Part shown: one piece after another, positions 8,188 to 15,457 of the stretch
Layout of the letters: every line of letters begins with the position of its first letter
Position numbering within the stretch: position 1 is the first letter of the stretch
Source of the DNA: Lachnospiraceae bacterium
GTDB taxonomy: Bacteria > Bacillota_A > Clostridia > Lachnospirales > Lachnospiraceae
Length of the DNA: 20,651 nucleotides
Reading direction: 5' to 3'
NCBI GenBank assembly: GCA_024690425.1
Contig: JAILCT010000135.1
Coordinates: 1-20,651 of the forward strand
Position numbers and translations under genes: made by a program
The notes under the pieces: model-generated
Database searches by the model: none
The model's input: only the letters and a program-made list of their open reading frames with translations
What the model was told of the DNA's origin: nothing

Positions 8188-9087
8188 CTAGATCTTTCCC
8201 TTTATCTTAAGGGTTAATTCACCCGGGATCCCCAATAACTTCTGCCATCCGGGTATATCCTCTGCTTCCTTAAGCGGATGACCCGCCATCCTCGCATACA
8301 ACCTGTAAAAGCCCAGATACTTAAGCTTAAGGACCGACATCGGAGTTATCCTCGCACGCTGCTCGTAATACATGTACCAGGCCTCCCTGTTGTCTTCTTT
8401 AAGCCTGCGCACCGAGTCGGTGTAGCCCTGCGAAACAAGTTCACATACGGTAAGTATCTTAGGCATCACAATATATTCATATCCAGCATCTATTTTATCA
8501 TAAATATAGTCTTCGGGTACATATTTTTCGCCTTCTATCTCGGGAAAGGGATATTCCCTTAATATCTCCGTCTTAAAGACGATCGTGGTCTCTCCCTTAA
8601 AGCCGTTAAGATACAGCCCATACAGGGTCGTCCTGTTATCATTTGCCTCAAGATATCCCGATGGGAATCCAACGTCTCCCAGAAGCTCAGTCTCGCTCTT
8701 TCCCTTATGGGCTATGATGCCGGCTGTCCTGTCCTTTTCCCCTCCGTCTGTATCAAGCCTGTTATCCTCTATGCATTTGACTATGCTTTCAACCGCATCC
8801 CCGGCTAACCTGTCATCCGAATCAAGACATAAGAACCACTCAGTCCTGCAATACTCCACTCCCCTGTTATGGGCCCTCATCTTGCCGCCGTTTTCCGTAT
8901 AGTGGTATTCTATGGGAATGATCCCTTCATCCATCCATTCCCCGATAAGCTCTCCGGTACCATCACTTGATCCGTCATCCACTATAAGCCAGCAGAAATC
9001 ATGGCAGGTCTGTGACTTTAAGCTGTCATAAGCCCGCTTTAAGAGCTCTCTTCTGTTGTAGGTGGGAGTGAATACTGTTAATTTCAT
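8188..9087 (-). CDS. GT2-family glycosyltransferase
   Basis: This 299-residue GT-A enzyme opens with LTVFTPTYNRRELL (3-16), followed by VDDGSSDGT (36-44), GKMRAHNRG (68-76), the metal-binding DSDD (89-92) and PEDYIYDKID (191-200), where the acidic pair is likely catalytic. It matches the 'glycosyl transferase family 2' proteins common in Firmicute capsule loci and should act in the cytoplasm on lipid-linked intermediates. The ATG at 9087 is preceded by AAGGGGAACC, a binding site contributed entirely by the repeat element at 9088-9201, so its translation depends on that element. A 63-bp spacer separates it from the phosphoglycosyl transferase gene, with no clear structure in it. Confidence 0.9.
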   Translation of the reverse strand: MKLTVFTPTYNRRELLKRAYDSLKSQTCHDFCWLIVDDGSSDGTGELIGEWMDEGIIPIEYHYTENGGKMRAHNRGVEYCRTEWFLCLDSDDRLAGDAVESIVKCIEDNRLDTDGGEKDRTAGIIAHKGKSETELLGDVGFPSGYLEANDNRTTLYGLYLNGFKGETTIVFKTEILREYPFPEIEGEKYVPEDYIYDKIDAGYEYIVMPKILTVCELVSQGYTDSVRRLKEDNREAWYMYYEQRARITPMSVLKLKYLGFYRLYARMAGHPLKEAEDIPGWQKLLGIPGELTLKIKGKI

Positions 9088-9201
9088 GGTTCCCCTTATG
9101 ATCTTTTTATAGGTAACAAGTACTACGTACTTGTTTTGATACGCTCGCCGCTAAGGCATCATAAGGAATCCACCACTTCGTGGTTCCCCTTATGATCTTT
9201 T
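9088..9201 (-). repeat. Intercistronic structured repeat, copy A (supplies RBS of downstream GT2)
   Basis: This block fills the gap between the stop at 9202-9204 and the ATG at 9087. It contains a 15-bp direct repeat, GGTTCCCCTTATGAT on the plus strand, at 9088-9102 and 9182-9196. Hairpin 1 is ACCAC/GTGGT (9172-9176 with 9180-9184, loop TTC). Hairpin 2 is AACAAGTAC/GTACTTGTT (9115-9123 with 9127-9135). A copy of ATCATAAGG at 9158-9166 is complementary to CCTTATGAT in both direct repeats. The 42 nt at 9134-9175 match copy B at 12838-12879 with one mismatch. On the transcript, the downstream direct repeat provides AAGGGGAACC immediately before the start codon. Confidence 0.85.
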
Positions 9202-10068
9202 TTAATATACCACGCTGTAATCCACAAGTTCAAAATCATACGGTTCCTTTATGTTGTATTTGAAGATAACATGGTTCTCTGTCTCGTTTACCTTCTTAAG
9301 CCCTGCGATAAGGAGGAAAGAGGTTCTTGGATTATCTTTGCTTAATACAACATACTCAGTCTTGGTCGCTTCGAGCGAATCAAGGAAGGCATCCTCCTCA
9401 ACCGGCTGCATCCTTACCAGTGATGCAAGCAGGCGGTACTGGGGGTGGGCTTCATCACTTAACATCTCATCCGTATAAGCATTACCCGCAGCATAGAGAT
9501 AATCCTCCCTGTCTATCGTTAACAGGATCTTGGGATCGTACTGACGCATCTGCATATTATATTCATATTCAAAGAAGGCCTTGGGATATTCCGCCTCACA
9601 GTCCTCATGGATCATCCGGGATATCTCGATAAGCTCATCGGGCATCTTATAGATATTTGCTGCCGGCTTAAGTCCGTCTGAGTATACAAACTTACCGGAA
9701 ACCAGGCATATACACAGGATAAGCAGCGATATAACGATCCTGTCACTCCCTTTTGCGGCAGTAAATATGAGCCTGGTAAAAAGGTAGGGAACGAGCACTA
9801 TAACGGGAAGCAGCCAGAAGAACCTGTAATACTCGTTATTGACATCAAAAAACTTATCAAGAATAACTGGAGCCAGGGGATTGTAGACAGTCAGGATGAG
9901 AAATACCGAACATGGTATGAATATCTCCTTCTCCCGACTGCTGCCCCTTAAGCAGATATATACAAGGGCTGCCGCATACAGGCACAGATAGGCACACGCT
10001 CCCGTATACAGCGACAGGCACGCCCACAGATAACCTATTCCCTTTTCAAAAACATTTAATCCCTGCAT
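9202..10068 (-). CDS. Membrane protein with C-terminal soluble domain, probable C-terminal half of a DUF6077/GT-C-like protein
   Basis: This 288-residue protein has four or five membrane segments in residues 1-130, including a NPLAPVILDKFF motif. A soluble domain of about 150 residues follows, ending with TKTEYVVLSKDN. That order recurs in the 486-residue protein at 11328-12788 (membrane part with NPLIFVLS, then a soluble part with YDHIIYNSQ), so the two are probably related. In GT-C-type enzymes a C-terminal extracytoplasmic domain follows the membrane core. This protein lacks such a core, while the upstream gene at 10203-11318 has one but lacks the soluble domain. The ATG at 10068 has only AGGA five bases upstream, and the frame stays open for seven more codons until a stop at 10090-10092. 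It may be one half of a split gene (see findings). Function not established. Confidence 0.6.
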   Translation of the reverse strand: MQGLNVFEKGIGYLWACLSLYTGACAYLCLYAAALVYICLRGSSREKEIFIPCSVFLILTVYNPLAPVILDKFFDVNNEYYRFFWLLPVIVLVPYLFTRLIFTAAKGSDRIVISLLILCICLVSGKFVYSDGLKPAANIYKMPDELIEISRMIHEDCEAEYPKAFFEYEYNMQMRQYDPKILLTIDREDYLYAAGNAYTDEMLSDEAHPQYRLLASLVRMQPVEEDAFLDSLEATKTEYVVLSKDNPRTSFLLIAGLKKVNETENHVIFKYNIKEPYDFELVDYSVVY

Positions 10069-10089
10069 AATTATCCTAACAGAAATTTT

Positions 10090-10206
10090 TTAATGGTAAC
10101 ATCATAAGGGCTCTTCCCATAAATGGGGCTCTTCCCATAAATGGGCCCCTCCTCATGAACAGTCGTAAAATCCATCCTGAATTATGCTTCGCATAATGGA
10201 TTTTAC
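10090..10206 (-). repeat. Composite hairpin plus tandem-repeat block between two membrane-protein frames
   Basis: This intercistronic stretch contains an imperfect long hairpin at 10165-10206. Its outer stem is GTAAAATCC (10165-10173) with GGATTTTAC (10198-10206); its inner stem is ATTATGC (10181-10187) with GCATAAT (10191-10197), loop TTC, and ATCCTGA is unpaired on one side. Two perfect 18-bp tandem units follow at 10108-10143. CCCTTATGAT on the transcript strand (10100-10109 region) recalls the motif in copies A and B. The upstream gene's stop codon lies inside the hairpin. Total length is similar to copies A and B, but outside the short motif and the TTC loop the sequence is different, so I do not call it the same family. 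Confidence 0.65.
10108..10143. repeat. Perfect 18-bp tandem duplication (2 copies)
   Basis: The unit GGGCTCTTCCCATAAATG occurs at 10108-10125 and again at 10126-10143 without mismatch. It contains the short palindrome CCCATAAATGGG across the unit junction. It is non-coding and part of the composite block at 10090-10206. Confidence 0.9.
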
Positions 10207-11318
10207 TTCGGAAAAGTATAAAACACAAAATACCCTTTTACATACAGTACGTATATCATTGAAAATACGAGGCCCGGAATAACACAGGCCGCATATTTAA
10301 ATATCATTCCCCACTTCTTCTTCCTTACTATCATGGGAAGGAACAAAACGGTAAGCTCAACCGGAAGCAACATGTTGGCCGATGAGGATATGGTCGCGGC
10401 GCCAAAGCACACGAGAAAAGTCATAAGCCACGGCCTAAGATCAAGAGTATCATCATTCATCCTCATGAAAAGATAGAATATGGCGATCACCGCAAGATTG
10501 CCCACTATGGCCTTACCCTCATAAGTCCTCGTCATAAGGAAGAGGGATGATGTATATATGGTGATAAATGTAAGGTTTATGATGAGCATGAAGGCCATCA
10601 TTATAAATACGGCAGCTTCTCTGTTGATCTTCCTGTACTCATTCTCTTCATTCACATATGAAAAAAGCCTGTCTGCGATCATGTAATAAACGATATTCGT
10701 AAGTATTATCACGGTTATCGCCATTACGGACTTGGTCCAGATAAGAGCCGGTATATGTGTCATCTGGCACACCACGGCATCCTGTATCTGATATGTTGCA
10801 AAGAAATATCTCATCTCATAGTGGTCCTGCCAGGCTCCCGTGAACGGATCATAAACATTCATCATATTCGTTTCGACACTTGTTGCCACATTTGCGACAT
10901 AGTAGGCTGCATCAAGCGTGAAGTTGTAGGTACATGATACAAGTATGACCTGGATGGCCACGAGAAGTATAATGAGTGCCGCCGTAAACGGGTGACTCCC
11001 GATATGATCCGCCGCTCTTTTAAAGGCGCCTGCCCAGGCCCTTCCGTTTATGATAAATGAGAAGATCACCACGGCAATAGCAAAGGGCACCCATATCCCT
11101 GTCAGCATGGACAGGGGCCTGTAATACTTCATGGGTCCTATACAGGCAATGAAAAAGAGGAAGTAATAGAAGAAAAAACCCACCGTCAGCGACAGAAGGA
11201 GCGGGCATGGCTGCTCCTTATTCTTCCTTCCATAACGCCTTGTTATAAGCGACCCGAAGCTTAAGTACAATATGAAATTACAGATCACCGAAACGGCTAT
11301 CAATACTGCATTTTTCAT
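10203..11318 (-). CDS. Polytopic DUF6077-like membrane protein (GT-C-like N-terminal core)
   Basis: This 371-residue protein has about ten membrane segments. The first large external loop carries acidic and aromatic residues in TLDAAYYVANVATS (134-147) and DPFTGAW (157-163), and RTYEGKAIVGN (264-274) follows a later helix. I recognise this pattern from DUF6077 proteins of Lachnospiraceae; an Asp in the first outer loop is the arrangement used by GT-C polyprenyl-sugar-dependent transferases, so a sugar-transfer role outside the membrane is plausible but unproven. The ATG at 11318 follows AGGGGAACCGG and lies nine bases after the preceding stop. The protein ends abruptly at YTFPK, with its TAA inside a hairpin, and without the soluble C-terminal domain seen in its neighbours. 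It may be the front half of a gene split by the block at 10090-10206. Confidence 0.72.
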   Translation of the reverse strand: MKNAVLIAVSVICNFILYLSFGSLITRRYGRKNKEQPCPLLLSLTVGFFFYYFLFFIACIGPMKYYRPLSMLTGIWVPFAIAVVIFSFIINGRAWAGAFKRAADHIGSHPFTAALIILLVAIQVILVSCTYNFTLDAAYYVANVATSVETNMMNVYDPFTGAWQDHYEMRYFFATYQIQDAVVCQMTHIPALIWTKSVMAITVIILTNIVYYMIADRLFSYVNEENEYRKINREAAVFIMMAFMLIINLTFITIYTSSLFLMTRTYEGKAIVGNLAVIAIFYLFMRMNDDTLDLRPWLMTFLVCFGAATISSSANMLLPVELTVLFLPMIVRKKKWGMIFKYAACVIPGLVFSMIYVLYVKGYFVFYTFPK

Positions 11319-11327
11319 CCGGTTCCC

Positions 11328-12788
11328 CTACTCCGATCCCTTTAACTCCTCAACCTGCTGCTGAAGATTGACTGTCGTATCATATAAGCTGTTTATCTTA
11401 CGGTTCATCACAAAGACCGATCCCGCAAACAGGATAACGACTATGATAAGTGCTGCCGCAAGATTTCGTGAATTGATTATCTTATGATTCTTCATTTCTT
11501 CTTCCTCCCACCTGAAGTAATCATCTTCTTCCCCGATATCCGTCTTCTCCTGCCCTGCCTGCATCTCTTTACTCTTTTTTATTAAAAGCCCCGCTGCAAA
11601 AGGCAGAAATCCGTGCACTGCAACCGATGCAGGAGAGAACCAGCAGTATAACATCGTGGCCGGAAGCAGGGCCTTCGACTGGTATCCCCACAGGTTAAGC
11701 ACACATATGATAAGGACCATGAACCATGCCGTTTCCCTGTCCTTAAACAGGGATCCTGCAAGGTATGAATATGCATAATAGTAAGCCGGCAGCATGATAA
11801 GGGGCAGCAGAGAGTATAAGATCATAAATCCCTGTTTACCGTATACACCGCATGGAAGCGCAGCCGGATCATCATACGAAAAGATCATGACACCCACGAT
11901 CTGACATATGATAAGTGCGATCACCAATATCCCAAAAGGGCCGGGCCCTCCCTTTCCCTTATCCGTATTTTCTCCCCCGGCTGCCTTCACGGATCTTAAG
12001 GCAGCCGCAAGGCAGAACCCCGCAAAGGCAAAACACAGGATCAGGGCTATTAAAGCCTGCAGCTTATGAATTGTCCCTGACTCGGAAGCCGCCGCAGTCC
12101 CTGCCCTGTCCCTGTATATCTTAAATCCCGCAATGTCACCTGTAAGTTCATAATCATATTCCTCGAAGGGAAGTTCGAAGAAGGTCTTCTGGCTGTTATA
12201 TATGATATGGTCGTATCCTGCCTTACGGATCCTTTCAACAAGCCTTGCCTGGTCAGGCGTGGCAAGGGACATCTGCTCATATACATATCCTGCATCCGCA
12301 TCAAGATTGGCAGGGTCCCCGTTTTTCGGATACGCATACATGACATCAAACCTGTCGCTGTAGGCATTCATATAAGGACTGAATCCGGGCGGAGCCACAA
12401 CCCTTATCGTCCCTTCCTCACCCTTAAGCAGGCTGTCCATTATATCAACATATTCCCGCCTTATGTGCATCATATTTTCCGTCCTGTAATGGTCATCTTC
12501 CGAAAAGGTCCATCCTCCCGAAAGTATAAGTGTGACAACTACAAGAAGCCCTGCCAGGATACCTGAAGCGGCTGATCTGACCCTGCATTTTTCAAGTGCA
12601 CGGGAAAAAGCATAGCCTATACCAGAAAGAGGGCTTAAAACAAATATCAGGGGATTGATGCGCTCTTCGTCCTCTGACCTGTTTAAAAGACAGATAATAA
12701 GAACAGAGACGAGAAACAGGGTCAGCCCCTTTCCCGTCCCGCGACAGTTGTTGTATGTGGTTATTAAGGATGCCCATAACTCTTTCAA
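11328..12788 (-). CDS. Large membrane protein with extracytoplasmic domain and C-terminal coiled coil
   Basis: This 486-residue protein is built as follows: three membrane segments (about 22-92, with the NPLIFVLS motif), a soluble domain (about 95-225, ending near YDHIIYNSQ), a second block of about five membrane segments (243-405), an acidic linker (EEDDYFRWEEEE), one more membrane segment (about 443-463) and a short coiled coil (INSLYDTTVNLQQQVEELKG). The first two parts correspond in order to the 288-residue protein at 9202-10068. It seems to lack the GT-C-like front half, so it may be an N-terminally shortened relative. The start is a TTG at 12788 with AAGGGGG seven bases upstream, and this binding site is part of repeat copy B. 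No ATG is available for well over 100 codons. Biochemical role unknown; context suggests surface-glycan modification or assembly. Confidence 0.68.
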   Translation of the reverse strand: MKELWASLITTYNNCRGTGKGLTLFLVSVLIICLLNRSEDEERINPLIFVLSPLSGIGYAFSRALEKCRVRSAASGILAGLLVVVTLILSGGWTFSEDDHYRTENMMHIRREYVDIMDSLLKGEEGTIRVVAPPGFSPYMNAYSDRFDVMYAYPKNGDPANLDADAGYVYEQMSLATPDQARLVERIRKAGYDHIIYNSQKTFFELPFEEYDYELTGDIAGFKIYRDRAGTAAASESGTIHKLQALIALILCFAFAGFCLAAALRSVKAAGGENTDKGKGGPGPFGILVIALIICQIVGVMIFSYDDPAALPCGVYGKQGFMILYSLLPLIMLPAYYYAYSYLAGSLFKDRETAWFMVLIICVLNLWGYQSKALLPATMLYCWFSPASVAVHGFLPFAAGLLIKKSKEMQAGQEKTDIGEEDDYFRWEEEEMKNHKIINSRNLAAALIIVVILFAGSVFVMNRKINSLYDTTVNLQQQVEELKGSE

Positions 12789-12789
12789 G

Positions 12790-12904
12790 CGGGTTCCCCC
12801 TTATGATAATTATGCTGTAAGAATTACTCCGTAATTCTTTTGATACGCTCACCGCTAAGGCATCATAAGGAATCCACCATCTTCGATGGTACCCCTTATG
12901 ATAA
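12790..12904 (-). repeat. Intercistronic structured repeat, copy B (supplies RBS of downstream TTG-start gene)
   Basis: This block lies between the fcl stop (12905-12907) and the TTG at 12788. Direct-repeat ends are GGTTCCCCCTTATGAT at 12792-12807 and a variant ending CCCCTTATGAT at 12892-12902. Hairpin 1 is ACCATC/GATGGT (12876-12881 with 12885-12890, loop TTC). Hairpin 2 is AAGAATTAC/GTAATTCTT (12819-12827 with 12831-12839). ATCATAAGG at 12862-12870 is complementary to both ends. The 42 nt at 12838-12879 equal those of copy A except at one base. Hairpin 2 differs from copy A at two stem positions, both compensated on the other arm. The transcript's last unit gives AAGGGGGAACC ahead of the start codon. 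Confidence 0.85.
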
Positions 12905-13849
12905 TTATCTCTCGGCTCTCATCGGATTGTTGAGGAAGTCCTCATATGCAAGCCTGATGCCGTCCTCAAGTTCCGTTTTATATGTCCATCCCAGCGCTGT
13001 TGCCTTGGATACATCAAGCAGCTTCCTGGGCGTTCCGTTCGGCTTGCTCGTATCCCAGCGGATCTCACCCGTGTAACCGATCACCCTGGCCGTAAGCTCG
13101 GTAAGCTCTTTAATGGTGAGCTCCTTGCCCGTACCCGCATTTACCGTCTCATCACCTGAATAATTGTTCATCAGGAATACACACAGGTTAGCCAGATCAT
13201 CAACATAGAGGAATTCCCTCAAGGGACTTCCGTCTCCCCAGCATGTTACATAAGGAAGTCCCTGCTCCTTGGCTTCATGGAAGCGCCTTATAAGGGCAGG
13301 CAGAACATGCGAATGGGTAGGATGGTAATTATCGTTCGGCCCATAAAGATTTGTGGGCATAACACTTATATAATCGGTTCCGTACTGCTTATTCAAAAAC
13401 TCACAATACTTAAGACCGGATATCTTGGCAAGGGCATATGCCTCATTGGTCTTCTCAAGCTCAGATGTAAGAAGACAGGATTCCGGCATGGGCTGGGGCG
13501 CCATACGGGGATAAATGCATGACGAACCCAGAAACTCTAGCTTCTTGCATCCGTTTTCGTAAGCGCTGTGAATAACGTTCATCTCAAGGATCATGTTAAA
13601 GTACATGAAATCCGCAAGGGCTTCGCTGTTCGCAACAATCCCGCCCACCTTGGCTGCGGCAAGGAAGACATATTCCGGCTTCTCTTCCCTGAAGAACTTC
13701 TCAACATCCTCCTGGCGGCATAAGTCAAGTTCCTTGTGGGTCCTTGTTATTATATTGGTATATCCCTGTCTTTCAAGCTCACGGACTATAGCCGATCCGA
13801 CCATTCCCCTGTGGCCGGCTACATATATTTTGGCATCTTTTTCCATCAT
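12905..13849 (-). CDS. fcl: GDP-L-fucose synthase
   Basis: This 314-residue enzyme is of normal family length and carries out the epimerase/reductase step from GDP-4-keto-6-deoxy-D-mannose to GDP-L-fucose with NADPH. It is an extended short-chain dehydrogenase: nucleotide-binding GHRGMVG (12-18), LGSSCIYP (107-114) holding the catalytic Ser and Cys, YALAK (138-142) with the catalytic Tyr and Lys, then NLYGPNDNYHPTHSHVLPAL (167-186) with the His that acts in epimerisation. The ATG at 13849 has GGAAG eight bases upstream; a second ATG follows immediately. It directly follows gmd (27-bp gap), so the pair gives the full route from GDP-mannose to GDP-fucose. The repeat copy B begins right at its stop codon. 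Confidence 0.96.
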   Translation of the reverse strand: MMEKDAKIYVAGHRGMVGSAIVRELERQGYTNIITRTHKELDLCRQEDVEKFFREEKPEYVFLAAAKVGGIVANSEALADFMYFNMILEMNVIHSAYENGCKKLEFLGSSCIYPRMAPQPMPESCLLTSELEKTNEAYALAKISGLKYCEFLNKQYGTDYISVMPTNLYGPNDNYHPTHSHVLPALIRRFHEAKEQGLPYVTCWGDGSPLREFLYVDDLANLCVFLMNNYSGDETVNAGTGKELTIKELTELTARVIGYTGEIRWDTSKPNGTPRKLLDVSKATALGWTYKTELEDGIRLAYEDFLNNPMRAER

Positions 13850-13876
13850 TTTTCTTACTTCCGTTCCTGTATTTCT

Positions 13877-14956
13877 CTATTTGGCTGCTTTTCTGCCTTC
13901 CCTGTATTCCTTGGCGCTGACACCGGCAATAGCCTTCATGTCAGAATCAACCATCATCGAAACAAGACCCGGAAAATCAACCTTCCTCTTCCATCCGAGC
14001 TCCTTCTCTGCCTTGGAACAGTCACCCCAGAGGAACTCAACCTCCGCAGGCCTGAAATACCTGGGATTTACATCGACAAGAAGGCGGCCTGTTGCGGCAT
14101 CATAGCCCTTCTCGCTTACTCCCTTGCCCTTCCACTCTATATCAATGCCGACCTCCTTAAAGGCCAGCTCAACGAATTCCCTTACTGTATGGGTCTCATT
14201 TGTGGCAAGCACATAGTCACCCGGCTTATCCTGCTGAAGCATTCTCCACATACCTTCAACGTAATCACCGGCAAAGCCCCAGTCACGCTTGGCATTTAAG
14301 TTACCAAGAGACAGCTTCTCCCTCTCATCGGCCATGATCGAAGCAACGGCACGTGTGATCTTCCTCGTAACGAAGGTCTCGCCCCTTCTTGGCGACTCAT
14401 GGTTAAAGAGGATACCGTTGCAGGCAAAAAGGTTATAAGCCTCCCTGTAGTTAACGGTTATCCAGTAGGCGTAGAGCTTGGCAGCACCATAAGGGCTCTT
14501 GGGATAGAAAGGGGTCTTCTCTGACTGGGGTGCAGTCTCGGGAAGTCCTCCGAACAGCTCGGATGTTGAAGCCTGATAGAACTTGGTCTTAACGCCTGAC
14601 TTCTTGATGGCATCAAGAAGCCTTAAGGTTCCGATACCGGTTGTCTCTGCTGTATACTCGGGAACCTCAAATGATACGGCTACATGTGACTGGGCCGCAA
14701 GATTATATATCTCGGTAGGCTGGATCTGTTCGATAAGCCTGTTCAAGTTACTGGAATCCGTAAGGTCACCATGGTGAAGGAACATAGTCTTATCCCTTAC
14801 TTCCCTGTCGTAGTAAAGGTGGTCTATCCTATCCGTACTGATACTGGAATGGCGGCGGATTATACCGTGAACTTCATATCCCTTATCAAGCAGCAATTCT
14901 GCAAGATATGATCCGTCCTGACCTGTGATTCCCGTTATCAATGCTACATTTCTCAT
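13877..14956 (-). CDS. gmd: GDP-mannose 4,6-dehydratase
   Basis: This 359-residue enzyme converts GDP-D-mannose to GDP-4-keto-6-deoxy-D-mannose with bound NADP, the first step to GDP-L-fucose. It has GITGQDG (9-15), the dinucleotide-binding loop; STSELFG (130-136) with catalytic Thr/Glu neighbours; YGAAK (156-160) with the Tyr-Lys pair; and [14 protein letters not shown], the GDP-contacting and tetramer-interface segment characteristic of Gmd. Two in-frame ATGs are close: 14962 and 14956. AGGAG at 14965-14969 is only two bases from the first but eight from the second, so I use 14956. GDP-mannose itself must come from elsewhere, since no manA, manB or manC gene is in the window. Confidence 0.97.
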   Translation of the reverse strand: MRNVALITGITGQDGSYLAELLLDKGYEVHGIIRRHSSISTDRIDHLYYDREVRDKTMFLHHGDLTDSSNLNRLIEQIQPTEIYNLAAQSHVAVSFEVPEYTAETTGIGTLRLLDAIKKSGVKTKFYQASTSELFGGLPETAPQSEKTPFYPKSPYGAAKLYAYWITVNYREAYNLFACNGILFNHESPRRGETFVTRKITRAVASIMADEREKLSLGNLNAKRDWGFAGDYVEGMWRMLQQDKPGDYVLATNETHTVREFVELAFKEVGIDIEWKGKGVSEKGYDAATGRLLVDVNPRYFRPAEVEFLWGDCSKAEKELGWKRKVDFPGLVSMMVDSDMKAIAGVSAKEYREGRKAAK

Positions 14957-14964
14957 TATCATTT

Positions 14965-14969
14965 CTCCT
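14965..14969 (-). promoter_or_regulatory. RBS that decides the gmd start
   Basis: AGGAG on the minus strand lies two bases before the ATG at 14962 but eight bases before the ATG at 14956. The second spacing is normal and the first is too short, which supports the shorter protein beginning MRNVALITG. Confidence 0.7.
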
Positions 14970-14978
14970 ATCTGTGAA

Positions 14979-15452
14979 TTAAGGTAATATATTAACCGAA
15001 ACTATTCCGACTATGATCCCGAGGATCGCACCGCACAACACCTGCAGCGGGGTGTGTCCTATAAGGACCTTAAGCTGTTCCTGGTCAAATTCAAGCTTGA
15101 ACTCTCCGTTTTCCGGAAGCCTGAAGAATTCCATTATCCGGTTTAATATCTCAGCCTGATTTCCTGTTTCCCTCCGGACTCCCCTGGCGTCATACATAAC
15201 GATTATCGCCAGTATCGTTGATATTGCAAATGCCGGAGAATCAAGACCGTATTCATATCCTGCGGCCACACACAGGGCGCAGACCGTGGATGAATGGCAG
15301 CTCGGCATTCCGCCGGCCCCTACAAGCCTCTCGAAATTGATCTTTCTGTTAAGTGCCAGATCTATAAGGGTCTTTACCACCTGAGCTATAGCCCATCCGA
15401 GCACAGCTGCTATAAGCATTCTGTTGTGTAATAGATCGTTAAAGTACTGCAT
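14979..15452 (-). CDS. Divergent PAP2-family (DUF212, YuiD-like) membrane phosphatase
   Basis: This 157-residue membrane protein belongs to the divergent PAP2/acid-phosphatase-VPO-related family. The three catalytic blocks are present in shortened form: MPSCHSS (49-55) with the Ser-His of the PSGH block, [10 protein letters not shown] (88-97) with the Arg of the SR block, and [12 protein letters not shown] (131-142) with the second His. Four to five hydrophobic segments are visible, and the length is typical. It lies between rfbD (five bases upstream) and gmd in the sugar operon, and its ATG has only a weak AGGA site, so it is probably translated by coupling. Family substrates are poorly known. 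Dephosphorylation of undecaprenyl diphosphate released during glycan assembly is an attractive but unproven role. Confidence 0.85.
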   Translation of the reverse strand: MQYFNDLLHNRMLIAAVLGWAIAQVVKTLIDLALNRKINFERLVGAGGMPSCHSSTVCALCVAAGYEYGLDSPAFAISTILAIIVMYDARGVRRETGNQAEILNRIMEFFRLPENGEFKLEFDQEQLKVLIGHTPLQVLCGAILGIIVGIVSVNILP

Positions 15453-15457
15453 TTATC

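Noticed and set aside
10090..10206. CRISPR array or insertion sequence
   Set aside because: There are only two adjacent 18-bp units without spacers, and no transposase gene or terminal inverted repeats of IS size.
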